20,229 bases of DNA, from positions 1 through 20,229 of the IMG/VR virus record IMGVR_UViG_3300017782_000306. The stretch is one strand, 5' to 3'. Of the stretch, positions 1 through 7,529 are shown piece by piece. Positions within the stretch are counted from its first letter, which is position 1. Each line of letters opens with the position of its first letter. The position numbers were made by a program, and so were the translations under genes. The notes beneath the pieces were generated by a model, which saw nothing but the letters and a program-made list of their open reading frames with translations, searched no databases and was not told the DNA's origin. This DNA is from a virus.

Positions 1-582
1 CATGTAAATAGAGTAGTTAGATGTGCTTTAAAACAATATGATCTTTGGGAATCTGAAGGTTGTGATATGACAACATTTACTAAGGAAGAATTAGTATTTT
101 CTGCTATTAATCATGATTTAGGTAAAATGGGTGATAAAGATCATGAAGCTTACATTCCCCAGACTGATCAATGGAGAAAAGATAAATTAGGTGAAGATTA
201 TATGTTTAATAAAAAATTAGCATTTTGTTCTGTCCCAGATCGTGGGTTATTTTTACTTCAACAACATGACATTTCTTATACATTTAACGAAATGATAGCC
301 ATCCAGACTCATGATGGTTTATATGATGCTGCTAATGAAAAATATTTAAAAGCATTTATGCCAGAGCAAAAACCACGTACATCTCTACCTTATATTTTAC
401 ATCAAGCAGATATGATGGCAGCACGTATTGAGTTTGAAATTGAATGGTTACCTAAGTTTTCTAAAGATAGTGTGGAGCAGCCAAAGAAAAATTATACATT
501 AAAGTCCAAGACAACTGCTAAAACCAAAGCACTTAATACTTTATCTAGTCCAGGGTTAAAAAGCATGTTAGATAACTTATGA
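1..582 (+). CDS. HD-superfamily phosphohydrolase, 5' end missing
   Basis: The reading frame is open from the first base, so the gene begins before the window; the ATG at 67 is an internal methionine, not the start. The visible 193 residues carry the spaced metal ligands of an HD-domain hydrolase: a His at visible residue 1 (HVNRVV), the His-Asp doublet in NHDLGK at 38-39, a further His-Asp in QTHDG at 104-105, and an Asp in HQADMMAAR at 137. HD enzymes are metal-dependent phosphohydrolases acting on nucleotides, nucleic acid ends or signalling nucleotides; the substrate cannot be told from sequence alone. The last about 50 residues are Lys/Ser/Thr-rich and probably flexible. The stop overlaps the next start (ATGA). 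In a lytic phage a nucleotide-metabolism or anti-signalling role is possible, but this is inference. The fold call is fairly firm, the function is not. Confidence 0.8.
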   Translation, partial: HVNRVVRCALKQYDLWESEGCDMTTFTKEELVFSAINHDLGKMGDKDHEAYIPQTDQWRKDKLGEDYMFNKKLAFCSVPDRGLFLLQQHDISYTFNEMIAIQTHDGLYDAANEKYLKAFMPEQKPRTSLPYILHQADMMAARIEFEIEWLPKFSKDSVEQPKKNYTLKSKTTAKTKALNTLSSPGLKSMLDNL

Positions 583-854
583 TATTAGAAATAACAATAG
601 GAATTTTAAGTTTATTAGTCGTTATCTTTGGATATACGACTTTTAACCTTTTGCGTAAAAATGAAAGGGCAGAGGATATTATATTCCAATATAATGAATA
701 TTTAACAGAGTTTAATAAGCAAATTAAATTTACTAGTGAACGTCTAAAAAAAATAGATGTACGGGGTACATTTGAAAGTGATGATGAGGTTGGTTGGTTT
801 TTCAAACAAATAAAAAATCTACAAGAAGGAATTGAAAAATTCCGAATCAACTAA
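579..854 (+). CDS. Small single-pass membrane protein of unknown function
   Basis: This 91-residue protein starts in an ATGA overlap with the stop of the HD-hydrolase gene, which suggests translational coupling. Residues about 3-24 form one hydrophobic segment (ITIGILSLLVVIFGYTTF), followed by a charged, helical cytoplasmic-type region and a conserved-looking C-terminus with ESDDEVGWFF and KNLQEGIEKF. The likely topology is an N-terminal membrane anchor with a soluble helical tail. Small anchored proteins of this kind occur beside late-transcription genes in marine T4-like phages as far as I recall, but no function is known to me. The gene ends 3 bases before the sigma-factor start, so both are probably on one transcript. 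The frame is real judging from the overlap and amino-acid composition; any role is unassigned. Confidence 0.75.
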   Translation: MILEITIGILSLLVVIFGYTTFNLLRKNERAEDIIFQYNEYLTEFNKQIKFTSERLKKIDVRGTFESDDEVGWFFKQIKNLQEGIEKFRIN

Positions 855-857
855 CAT

Positions 858-1562
858 ATGGTAAGAAAAAGAAAGAAAAAGAGTAAAAATTACTTTACTC
901 AAGAGACAGAGGACTATATTGTTAAATACAATAACCAACCAGATCCAGAAATAAGGAGTAAGATATATGAAACTCATATACATTATCCTTTTTTTAAACT
1001 TACACAAAATATAATTCATACATTTAAATTTTACCATACTGAAGTAGAAAACTTAGAGCATCTCCAACACGAAATAATTACCTTTTTATTGTCCAAAATG
1101 CATTTATTTGACCCAACAAGAGGTGCTAAAGCATATTCATATTTTGGTACCATAGTAAAACGTTGGTTAATCCTATATAATACTAAGAATTATAAAAAGA
1201 AAATTAAAAAGGTTGAAGTAGATATTCTAACAGGTGAAAATTCAACCCACACTTACAATATAGGAGATGATAAAGTAAAAAGTGATTTAGATAAATATGT
1301 TGATTTATTTGTTGAATACACAAGTGAAAATATATTAGAATTATTCCCAAAGAAAAATGATGCCCAAATAGCAGATGTTATTTTAGAATTATTTAGAAAA
1401 AGAGAAACAATCGAAGTATTTAACAAAAAGGCACTTTATATTTACATTAGAGAAATGGTAGATGTAAAAACTCCTAAAATTACCAAAATAGCTGATAAAC
1501 TTCATGAAATATTTAAATCACAATACATATTTTATTTAGAAAACGGTTACGCTAGATTCTAA
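858..1562 (+). CDS. 55: Late-transcription sigma factor, T4 gp55-like
   Basis: The 234-residue protein has a very basic N-terminus (MVRKRKKKSK) and at residues about 84-105 the segment FDPTRGAKAYSYFG followed by TIVKRWLI, which resembles sigma-70 region 2, the core-polymerase and -10 element binding part (a D-P-x-x-G-x-x-x-x-x-Y-F pattern). Residues about 171-223 are predicted helical (KKALYIYIREM, KITKIADKLHEIF) and could form a helix-turn-helix. In T4, gp55 replaces the host sigma on RNA polymerase and, with the sliding clamp and gp33, directs late transcription from TATAAATA elements. This protein is longer than T4 gp55 (185 residues), mainly at both ends. It sits just upstream of the structural genes it would be expected to switch on. 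No Shine-Dalgarno sequence precedes the start. I am fairly confident of a sigma-like role; the exact gp55 orthology is inferred from family pattern and context. Confidence 0.75.
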   Translation: MVRKRKKKSKNYFTQETEDYIVKYNNQPDPEIRSKIYETHIHYPFFKLTQNIIHTFKFYHTEVENLEHLQHEIITFLLSKMHLFDPTRGAKAYSYFGTIVKRWLILYNTKNYKKKIKKVEVDILTGENSTHTYNIGDDKVKSDLDKYVDLFVEYTSENILELFPKKNDAQIADVILELFRKRETIEVFNKKALYIYIREMVDVKTPKITKIADKLHEIFKSQYIFYLENGYARF

Positions 1563-1577
1563 CCCCTTCCTATATCC

Positions 1578-1587
1578 ATATTTATAA
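1578..1587 (+). promoter_or_regulatory. Candidate late promoter element ATATTTATAA
   Basis: The 37-base gap after the sigma gene contains ATATTTATAA ending 12 bases before the ATG at 1600. The same decamer occurs in the other two long gaps of the window (4793, 18393). It includes TATTTATA, which is the T4 late octamer TATAAATA read on the opposite strand, so its direction of action is uncertain. The position relative to the gene suggests a -10-like element for the + strand with a very short leader. No -35 element is evident. Confidence 0.45.
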
Positions 1588-1599
1588 TAAAATAACATT

Positions 1600-1959
1600 A
1601 TGGGATCATTAGACAATATTGTATTTAAGAAAAAAAAATTCTCGGATATATTAAGCGAAATTTACGATAACCAAAAGAAAAAAGAAACCCAAATCACAGG
1701 TTTAATTTCAGAATTAAAACCATTAATAAATGATATTGGTGATGCTACTTTAATCGTTCCACTTATTAAAGAATATATGGAAATTGGTGTTCGTAACGAT
1801 GAACAATTAATTAAAATGGCTACTATAGTACAGCGTGCGCTTAATAATAGTGGTGGTGAAGAATCAATGGGTATAACGGAAGAAGAAAAACAACAGTTAA
1901 TGGAGGAATTAGATAAATTAAACACTAACTTCGAAGGTAAAAAAGATGGCAATAAATAA
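1600..1959 (+). CDS. Small helical protein of unknown function
   Basis: This 119-residue protein lies between the sigma factor and the spike gene and overlaps the spike start by 14 bases. It is largely predicted helical and charged: a Lys-rich start (FKKKKFSDIL), a central amphipathic stretch (IVPLIKEYMEIGVRNDEQL), a Gly-rich linker near residues 84-87, and an acidic C-terminal helix (TEEEKQQLMEELDKL). No membrane segment or catalytic motif is visible. It could be a small baseplate or assembly factor, because it is translationally linked to the spike gene. A gp33-like coactivator is another possibility given the neighbouring sigma factor, but nothing in the sequence shows a gp33 signature. 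The candidate promoter before it makes it the likely first gene of a late transcript. Confidence 0.7.
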   Translation: MGSLDNIVFKKKKFSDILSEIYDNQKKKETQITGLISELKPLINDIGDATLIVPLIKEYMEIGVRNDEQLIKMATIVQRALNNSGGEESMGITEEEKQQLMEELDKLNTNFEGKKDGNK

Positions 1960-3289
1960 AGCAGGTTTCGGAAGTTTAAATCAAAACTTTAATTCTGTTG
2001 GGCTTAATAAAGAAGATATATTTAACCAATTAAATACATTAAAAGCTCAATTTATTACTGCTAGAGTAACTGATATAATTATAAGCAATACTCATCCTCT
2101 ATTTAATGAATATGGGGGGTGGAGTGGGTTAGGTACTATATTTTTTGAACCTTTAGATAATTTAGTTTCAAAAACAACAACAAAAACAAACCCAGTAGCT
2201 ACTCCTTTATTACCCTTTTTAAAAAATTATCCTTTAATAAATGAAATAGTAATATTATTCAACCTCCCCGGAAAAAACATCAGTAAAAGTACAAACTCAA
2301 CTAATATACTACAATATTACTATCTCAACCCAGTTGGGGTATGGAATCACCCCCACCATAATGCTTACCCTAATTTAATAGATCCTAAAAAAGACCCAAG
2401 CCAAGATATTAATTATGAACAAATTGAAAATGGTATAGTACGAAGAGTAACTGACTTTTCTACTAATATAAATTTAAATAGTCCTTTAACTGAAAGAGGA
2501 TCTTTTATAGAAAAAACAAACATCCACCCTTTATTACCTTTTGCTGGAGATAACATATATGAAGGAAGATGGGGTAATTCTTTGAGATTTGGAAGCACTG
2601 TACCTTCAACATCTATATCGGGTTCATCAAATTCTTTAGAATATCAAAATAATTGGTCATTTGTAGGTAAAAATGGAGACCCAATTACAATATTAAGAAA
2701 TGGCCAACCTAAGGATGCTTCTGATGCGGGTTGGTTGCCTTTAATAGAAGATATAAGTACAGATCTATCATCTATTTATATGACTTCTTACCAACAAATC
2801 CCTTTAAAGGCATCTAATGAAAACTACTCAGCATTATCTCCTGAACCTTTATTGCCTCGAGAATATTTTAACCCTCAAGTAATTTTAAATTCTGGGCGTT
2901 TAGTATTTAATGCTTCAACTGATAGTATAATTGCAAGTGCACAAGATTCTATATCATTATCCTCAAATAAACAAATAGGAATTACCTCTGAAAATGTAAA
3001 CATAGCAGCAGATAGCATTAAAATAGGAGGTCCAACAGCAAATGACCCTGCTTTATTAGGAGGTGCTTTTATTAATCAATTTAAAATTTTAGTTGAACAA
3101 ATTCAAGTTTTAGCATTTGCATGTTCAGGATTAGAAGGATATGATAGTGAATCCACAAACATTGAATCATCAGGTATAGATGCTGCGGGTCAATCATTGG
3201 ATGAAACTTGTAAAAATATTTTAGATTTATTACCTAATGATAATAAAATTACCTCACCTTTATTGTCTAATACCATAAGATTAAAATAA
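1946..3289 (+). CDS. Baseplate central spike / hub protein, gp5- or VgrG-like
   Basis: The 447-residue protein combines features of central spike proteins. After an N-terminal helical part (residues 1-35), FITARVTDIIIS at 36-47 opens a region resembling an OB-fold as in gp5, gpV and VgrG. EGRWGNSLRFGS at about 206-217 is a motif I associate with this phage spike family. Residues about 313-362 show short alternating beta strands (LVFNASTDSIIASAQ, ISLSSNKQIGITS, VNIAADSIKI), the pattern of an intertwined trimeric beta-prism. A helical C-terminus follows. In the virion this protein would cap the tail tube and pierce the outer membrane. No T4-lysozyme-like domain is seen, unlike T4 gp5. The start overlaps the preceding gene by 14 bases, and the stop shares a base with the next start (TAATG). 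The role is well supported by pattern and by nearby gp25 and gp6. Confidence 0.75.
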   Translation: MAINKAGFGSLNQNFNSVGLNKEDIFNQLNTLKAQFITARVTDIIISNTHPLFNEYGGWSGLGTIFFEPLDNLVSKTTTKTNPVATPLLPFLKNYPLINEIVILFNLPGKNISKSTNSTNILQYYYLNPVGVWNHPHHNAYPNLIDPKKDPSQDINYEQIENGIVRRVTDFSTNINLNSPLTERGSFIEKTNIHPLLPFAGDNIYEGRWGNSLRFGSTVPSTSISGSSNSLEYQNNWSFVGKNGDPITILRNGQPKDASDAGWLPLIEDISTDLSSIYMTSYQQIPLKASNENYSALSPEPLLPREYFNPQVILNSGRLVFNASTDSIIASAQDSISLSSNKQIGITSENVNIAADSIKIGGPTANDPALLGGAFINQFKILVEQIQVLAFACSGLEGYDSESTNIESSGIDAAGQSLDETCKNILDLLPNDNKITSPLLSNTIRLK

Positions 3290-4788
3290 TGGAAGTATCT
3301 GATAAAAATCCGAATAATGTAGGGGGTGTGGGGTCACAGTCTTTTTTAGCTTCATCTTCATTAATAAAAAATGGAGTTAATGATACTGCTTATATTAATA
3401 TATTATCTTTAAATGATGGTTCTCTAAAAACAGAAACTGTTGTATTAATAGATGATGCTCCACCTAATAGAATATCTGAGGCAAAATTTAGTGTGCCTAA
3501 TGATCAACTTATAGAAGATGCTTTAAGCCAATTAACAATAGATTTAAAATTGTCTCCTGGGGATCTTACTATTGAAAGTACCCAATACTTTGAAGTACCT
3601 AATACTATTAAAAAGGAATTTATAATTACGGGTACTGTAATAGATTTTTATAAAAATTTACCACTACCTAATGCTAGTGTAATATTACCCTTACCAGGTA
3701 CTAAATTTACTACTAAAACAAATAGTCAAGGGAAATTTAAAATTAAAGCTGTTTATCCGGTTGATAAAAACACAGAAAGAGCAACTTTAAGACCCCCTAT
3801 TTTAGTAACTGCTAAAGGGTATATTCCAAAAAAACTTAACCCCTATGCATTAGATCAAACAGTTAAATCCGACTTAAGGACAACCCAACTAAAATCTACT
3901 CAAGGTTTAACAGAAGAAGCAAAAGCTGAAATAGGAAGATTAAAAAGAAGAACAATTGCTATAATACAAGCATTAAAACCTAAAAAAGGGGCGTTAAAAT
4001 TAGTAATTAAAAAGTTTATAAAAATATTAAAAGAAAGACTAATTCCTTTTCTTTTAGCTTTATTAGCTCCTTTTTTAATAGGAAAAATTAGTGATATAAT
4101 AGCAGGGAAAATATCACAAGCATCTGCACAAGGTCCCTGTCCTTCTCCTGAAGAAGTAATACGAATAAAAAATAGAAGAAATAAAATTGTAAGGCAATTA
4201 AATCAACTATATAAATTAGTAAATACTGCTTTAGTAATAGTAGGTATACTAGGAGGTTTAGCTGCAGTTATCAAAATAGCAGCAGGGATAATAAGAGCTA
4301 TTCCTTTACCAACAGCAGTACCTCCGGGTGTTGGTTTTCCAACTAGCTTAATTTTAAATTTCCAAAGATTAATTGATAAATTATTGGTTGTAGCAGAAAA
4401 AGTATTCACTCTTTCCTTAGGTATTAGTTCAGCTTTATTAGTATTGTCTTCTTTACTACTACAAGCCTTAAAATTATTAAAACTATTAGATCAACAATTA
4501 CTAAGATGTAGTGAAGATATTGAAGATCTTGAGGATTTAGATTTTGTAATAGAAGATGATGGTGATGATGAAGACACACAGATAGATACATCAGTAAATG
4601 GTTTTACTTTAGCTGTTGTTGTTGATAATAAAAACCAAGTAGGTTCATTACAAAGAAGATATGCTACAGCTACCGATACTAATGGGGTAGTAGTATTAAA
4701 AGGGGAACCATCATTTAGTGCAAGTGAACAAATATTAATTGACGAACTTGCATTTTATATAAGATCAAACGATTTAAAAGCTAACTAG
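3289..4788 (+). CDS. Baseplate-associated protein with transthyretin-like domain and hydrophobic segments
   Basis: The 499-residue protein follows the spike gene in a TAATG overlap. Residues about 112-178 look like a carboxypeptidase-regulatory/CNA-B (transthyretin-like) beta domain: ITGTVIDFYKNLPLPNASV, then KTNSQGKFKIKAV, then VTAKGYIPKKL. Three strongly hydrophobic stretches follow at about 251-265, 311-338 and 372-398, separated by basic helical regions (for example IRIKNRRNKIVRQLNQLY) that may be coiled. An acidic linker at about 408-430 (EDIEDLEDL, EDDGDDED) leads to a small C-terminal beta domain with ATDTNGVVVLKGE. Hydrophobic segments inside a tail protein recall tape-measure proteins, which can insert into the host membrane, but the protein is short and carries a surface-type beta domain, so a hub or membrane-contact component is as likely. 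I do not recognise a named T4 counterpart. Membership of the baseplate set is inferred from position. Confidence 0.65.
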   Translation: MEVSDKNPNNVGGVGSQSFLASSSLIKNGVNDTAYINILSLNDGSLKTETVVLIDDAPPNRISEAKFSVPNDQLIEDALSQLTIDLKLSPGDLTIESTQYFEVPNTIKKEFIITGTVIDFYKNLPLPNASVILPLPGTKFTTKTNSQGKFKIKAVYPVDKNTERATLRPPILVTAKGYIPKKLNPYALDQTVKSDLRTTQLKSTQGLTEEAKAEIGRLKRRTIAIIQALKPKKGALKLVIKKFIKILKERLIPFLLALLAPFLIGKISDIIAGKISQASAQGPCPSPEEVIRIKNRRNKIVRQLNQLYKLVNTALVIVGILGGLAAVIKIAAGIIRAIPLPTAVPPGVGFPTSLILNFQRLIDKLLVVAEKVFTLSLGISSALLVLSSLLLQALKLLKLLDQQLLRCSEDIEDLEDLDFVIEDDGDDEDTQIDTSVNGFTLAVVVDNKNQVGSLQRRYATATDTNGVVVLKGEPSFSASEQILIDELAFYIRSNDLKAN

Positions 4789-4792
4789 TTTA

Positions 4793-4802
4793 ATATTTAT
4801 AA
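4793..4802 (+). promoter_or_regulatory. Candidate late promoter element ATATTTATAA
   Basis: This exact copy of the decamer seen at 1578 and 18393 lies in the 28-base gap after the membrane-segment protein and ends 14 bases before the ATG at 4817. The downstream bases AATAA... are also similar to the copy at 1578 (both read ATATTTATAATAAA). Function is inferred from recurrence and placement only. Confidence 0.45.
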
Positions 4803-4816
4803 TAAATCAATATAAC

Positions 4817-5206
4817 ATGAAATTAAGTCAACTAAAATCCATTGTAAAAGATGCTGTAAAAGAGGCAATTCAAGAGGAAATGAAAGACATTCTTATGGAA
4901 GCTGTACGCTCTCCTAAACCAACGGTTTATGAAAATAGAATGGGCATTCCTACAACAAATGTAGCAACAGCAAACCCAATAAACCCAGTGATGCAATCAT
5001 CACTCCCAGAAACCGATAAAGCAACATTAAGAGAAAATATGATGAATGTTTTAGATGGTATGAGACCTGGAGCTAATGGTACATTAAATGCAAATACATC
5101 AAATGTACCTTTACAAGTTACAGGAAATGCGGATACAATGAATGGTTCTTTACCTCAAGGTGAGGTAAATATGGATCAAATAATGGGGTTAATGAATAAA
5201 AGATAA
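4817..5206 (+). CDS. Small structural-cluster protein with amphipathic N-terminal helix
   Basis: The 129-residue protein begins with a long amphipathic helix (residues about 1-31; LSQLKSIVKDAVKEAIQEE) in which Ile, Leu and Val recur every three to four residues, suggesting helix bundling or coiled-coil assembly. The rest is Asn/Thr/Pro/Met-rich and probably unstructured, with short hydrophobic ends (MDQIMGLMNKR). There is no membrane segment and no catalytic motif. It is the first gene after a candidate promoter element and sits 4 bases before gp25. A role as a minor baseplate or assembly protein is possible from position; I recognise no named family. Confidence 0.65.
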   Translation: MKLSQLKSIVKDAVKEAIQEEMKDILMEAVRSPKPTVYENRMGIPTTNVATANPINPVMQSSLPETDKATLRENMMNVLDGMRPGANGTLNANTSNVPLQVTGNADTMNGSLPQGEVNMDQIMGLMNKR

Positions 5207-5210
5207 TTAA

Positions 5211-5618
5211 ATGGCATTTGGAGCAACTAGAATATTCCCTGATGATTTACGTCCTAGCGTAGCTATTGGATTTAATCTTCCTATGAATGAAGGTGGGGTA
5301 TTTACTCCTAATTATCAAACTAAAGAAGCCATTAAAAATAATTTGATTAATTATTTCTTAACAAACCCAGGAGAAAGGCTTGGCAATCCAACATTTGGTG
5401 CGGGTTTAAGAGCATTTATTTTTTCACAGATAGATTCTCAAGATTTATCTTATATAAAAGATGATATCCAAGAAAAATTAATTACTTTTTTTCCTGAAGT
5501 TATAGTACAAGAGTTAATAGTTTTACCTACAGAAACATCTAATCAAATTCAAATTAATATAACATATAGTGTAAAAGATACTAGTATAAATGATGCACTA
5601 TCTCTAAGCTTTAACTAA
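5211..5618 (+). CDS. 25: Baseplate wedge protein, gp25/GPW family
   Basis: The 135-residue protein matches the gp25 family in length (T4 gp25 has 132 residues) and in its signature: NPGERLGNPTFGAGLRAFIF at residues 52-71, corresponding to the family's T-x-x-G-E-R-x-x-x-P-x-F-G-x-G-L core. After this comes the usual alternating pattern (DDIQEKLITFFPEVIV, then beta strands ELIVLP and IQINITYSV). gp25 sits in the inner baseplate wedge, binds gp6 and helps start sheath assembly; its fold resembles the handshake domain of sheath proteins. The stop overlaps the gp6 start (TAATG), the conserved gp25-gp6 gene pair of contractile phages. This is one of the safest assignments in the window. Confidence 0.93.
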   Translation: MAFGATRIFPDDLRPSVAIGFNLPMNEGGVFTPNYQTKEAIKNNLINYFLTNPGERLGNPTFGAGLRAFIFSQIDSQDLSYIKDDIQEKLITFFPEVIVQELIVLPTETSNQIQINITYSVKDTSINDALSLSFN

Positions 5619-7519
5619 TGGCTACAATAAGAAGAAATATAGAATATTTAAATAAAGATTTTAGTGATTATAGATCACAACTAATTAATTATTCTCAAAC
5701 GTATTTTCCTAATACTTACACAGACTTTTCTGAAACATCTCCTGGTATGATGTTTATAGAGCAAGCAGCATATATAGGTGATATATTATCTTTTTATCTA
5801 GATAACCAAATTCAAGAAAATTTCTTACAATATGCTAGACAAACTAGTAATTTATATGATTTATCATATATGTATGGATATAAACCTAAAGTAACAGGTT
5901 TATCCTCTGTTGAATTATCTTTCTATCAGTTAGTTCCTTCAATCGTAGAAATTGATGGAGAAGGAAATAATATATATGTTCCTGATTTTAATTATGCTTT
6001 AAATATAGGTGCAAATACAATATCTCAAACTCAAAATGGAGTTTCTTTTACCATAGAAGACCCAGTAGATTTTACTGTATCAAATTCTTTAGATCCAACC
6101 GAAATTAATGTAGCCCAAATATCAAATAATAACCCAACATATTATCTTCTAAAAAAGAAAAGAAAAGCACTATCAGGTACAATATCATCAACATCCTTTA
6201 CTTTTGGTAACCCCCAAGAGTTTCCTACGGTAATTATACAAGATAACAATATAGGAGGAATAATAGATTGTTTTGATTCTAATGGTGATGAATGGTATGA
6301 AGTAGATTATTTAGGTCAAGAATTAGTTTTTGATAGTATTAAAAATACTAATGTAAATGATCCTAATAATTATCAAGATAGTGATAACACACCATATTTA
6401 CTTCAAACTAAACAGGTTCAAAGGAGATTTAATTCAAGATTTTTAAGTACTGACAGTTTACAAATCCAATTTGGGTCAGGCAATCCACTAGATACAGATG
6501 AAGAAGTTATACCTAATCCAATGAATGTTGGTTTAGGACTGCCCTTTGAAAGAAATAAGCTAACAACAGCTTATTCTCCTACTAATTTTATATTTACAAA
6601 TACTTATGGTATTGCTCCAAGTAATACTACATTAACTTTAAGATATTTAAAAGGTGGAGGTGTAAATTCTAATGTAGCTGCAAATACAATTATAAACTTA
6701 AATACATCATTAGTAAATTTCCAATCCCAAACATTAAACTCAACTGTAGCACAAACTGTATTTGATTCATTACAAGTAAATAATGAAGCAGCAGCTAGTG
6801 GGGGTAATAATGGTGATTCTGCAGATGAGATAAGACAAAATACTATTTCAAACTTTTCTTCCCAATTACGAAATGTTACAGCAGATGATTATTTAGTAAG
6901 AGCTTTAAGTATGCCCCCTAAATATGGAATTATTTCAAAAGCAATAACCCAAAAACCAAAAGCAAATGATCCTAATACTACATTAGATTTATATGTATTA
7001 TCGACTAACTTGAATGGAAATTTAACATCACCTTCAACTTCACTAAAAAGTAACTTACGTAATTACATAAACCAATATAGAATGATTGGTGATACTATTA
7101 ATATTAAGGATGCCTTTGTAGTTAACATAGGTGTAAATTTTGAAATTGTTACTTTACCTGATTACAATAATAACCAAGTTTTAACTAATTGTGTTATAGC
7201 ACTTCAAAACTTTTTCAATATAAATAATTGGCAAATTAACCAACCGATAATTTTAAGAGATATTAGTATTTTATTAGATAATATAGCTGGGGTACAAACA
7301 GTAAATAATATAAATATTGTTAATAAGGCTGGAACAACATCTGGATATTCGCAATATGCTTATGATGTAGCTGGTGCGTTACAAAATGGTACTATATTTC
7401 CCTCAATTGATCCTATGATTTTTGAAGTAAAATACCCAACTAGTGATATAATAGGTAGAGTAGTTACCTTGGGACAAGGAGGAGGAAGCACAGCAAATGG
7501 TGGAGGTAGAAATTATTAA
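5618..7519 (+). CDS. 6: Baseplate wedge protein, gp6 / baseplate-J family
   Basis: The 633-residue protein is close to T4 gp6 in length (660). Its first 110 residues carry the family hallmarks: YLNKDFSDYRSQLINYS, YFPNTYTDFSETSPGMMFIE, AAYIGDILSFYLDNQIQENF, then LYDLSYMYGYKPK. A variable middle holds beta-rich sequence, and residues about 400-440 (AADEIRQNTISNF-like region, LRNVTADDYLVRALSMPPKY) match the baseplate-J core. The C-terminus has the usual ferredoxin-like repeats (DAFVVNIGVNFEIVTLP, ALQNFFNINNWQINQPI, LRDISILLDNIAGVQTVNNI). gp6 forms the dimeric ring that joins baseplate wedges. It is translationally coupled to gp25 upstream and ends in a Gly-rich tail (GQGGGSTANGGGRN). Confidence is very high. 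Confidence 0.93.
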   Translation: MATIRRNIEYLNKDFSDYRSQLINYSQTYFPNTYTDFSETSPGMMFIEQAAYIGDILSFYLDNQIQENFLQYARQTSNLYDLSYMYGYKPKVTGLSSVELSFYQLVPSIVEIDGEGNNIYVPDFNYALNIGANTISQTQNGVSFTIEDPVDFTVSNSLDPTEINVAQISNNNPTYYLLKKKRKALSGTISSTSFTFGNPQEFPTVIIQDNNIGGIIDCFDSNGDEWYEVDYLGQELVFDSIKNTNVNDPNNYQDSDNTPYLLQTKQVQRRFNSRFLSTDSLQIQFGSGNPLDTDEEVIPNPMNVGLGLPFERNKLTTAYSPTNFIFTNTYGIAPSNTTLTLRYLKGGGVNSNVAANTIINLNTSLVNFQSQTLNSTVAQTVFDSLQVNNEAAASGGNNGDSADEIRQNTISNFSSQLRNVTADDYLVRALSMPPKYGIISKAITQKPKANDPNTTLDLYVLSTNLNGNLTSPSTSLKSNLRNYINQYRMIGDTINIKDAFVVNIGVNFEIVTLPDYNNNQVLTNCVIALQNFFNINNWQINQPIILRDISILLDNIAGVQTVNNINIVNKAGTTSGYSQYAYDVAGALQNGTIFPSIDPMIFEVKYPTSDIIGRVVTLGQGGGSTANGGGRNY

Positions 7520-7529
7520 AAAATAAAAA

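Noticed and set aside
67-582. Complete HD protein starting at ATG 67
   Set aside because: The frame is open back to base 1 and the upstream residues (HVNRVVRCAL) include the expected first metal-binding His, so the start must lie before the window.
1563-1599. Terminator after the sigma gene
   Set aside because: No stem-loop with a U-run is visible in the gap; the CCCCTTCC stretch has no pairing partner nearby.
1600-1959. gp33-like late coactivator
   Set aside because: Size and the neighbouring sigma gene are compatible, but no recognisable gp33 or clamp-binding signature is visible, so it is left as unknown.
2774-2781. TATTTATA inside the spike gene as a further promoter
   Set aside because: It is deep in coding sequence, as is the copy near 13642; neither has the full ATATTTATAA form or a start codon nearby.
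3289-4788. Tail tape-measure protein
   Set aside because: Hydrophobic segments fit, but the transthyretin-like domain, short length and lack of long helical repeats do not; kept only as an alternative.
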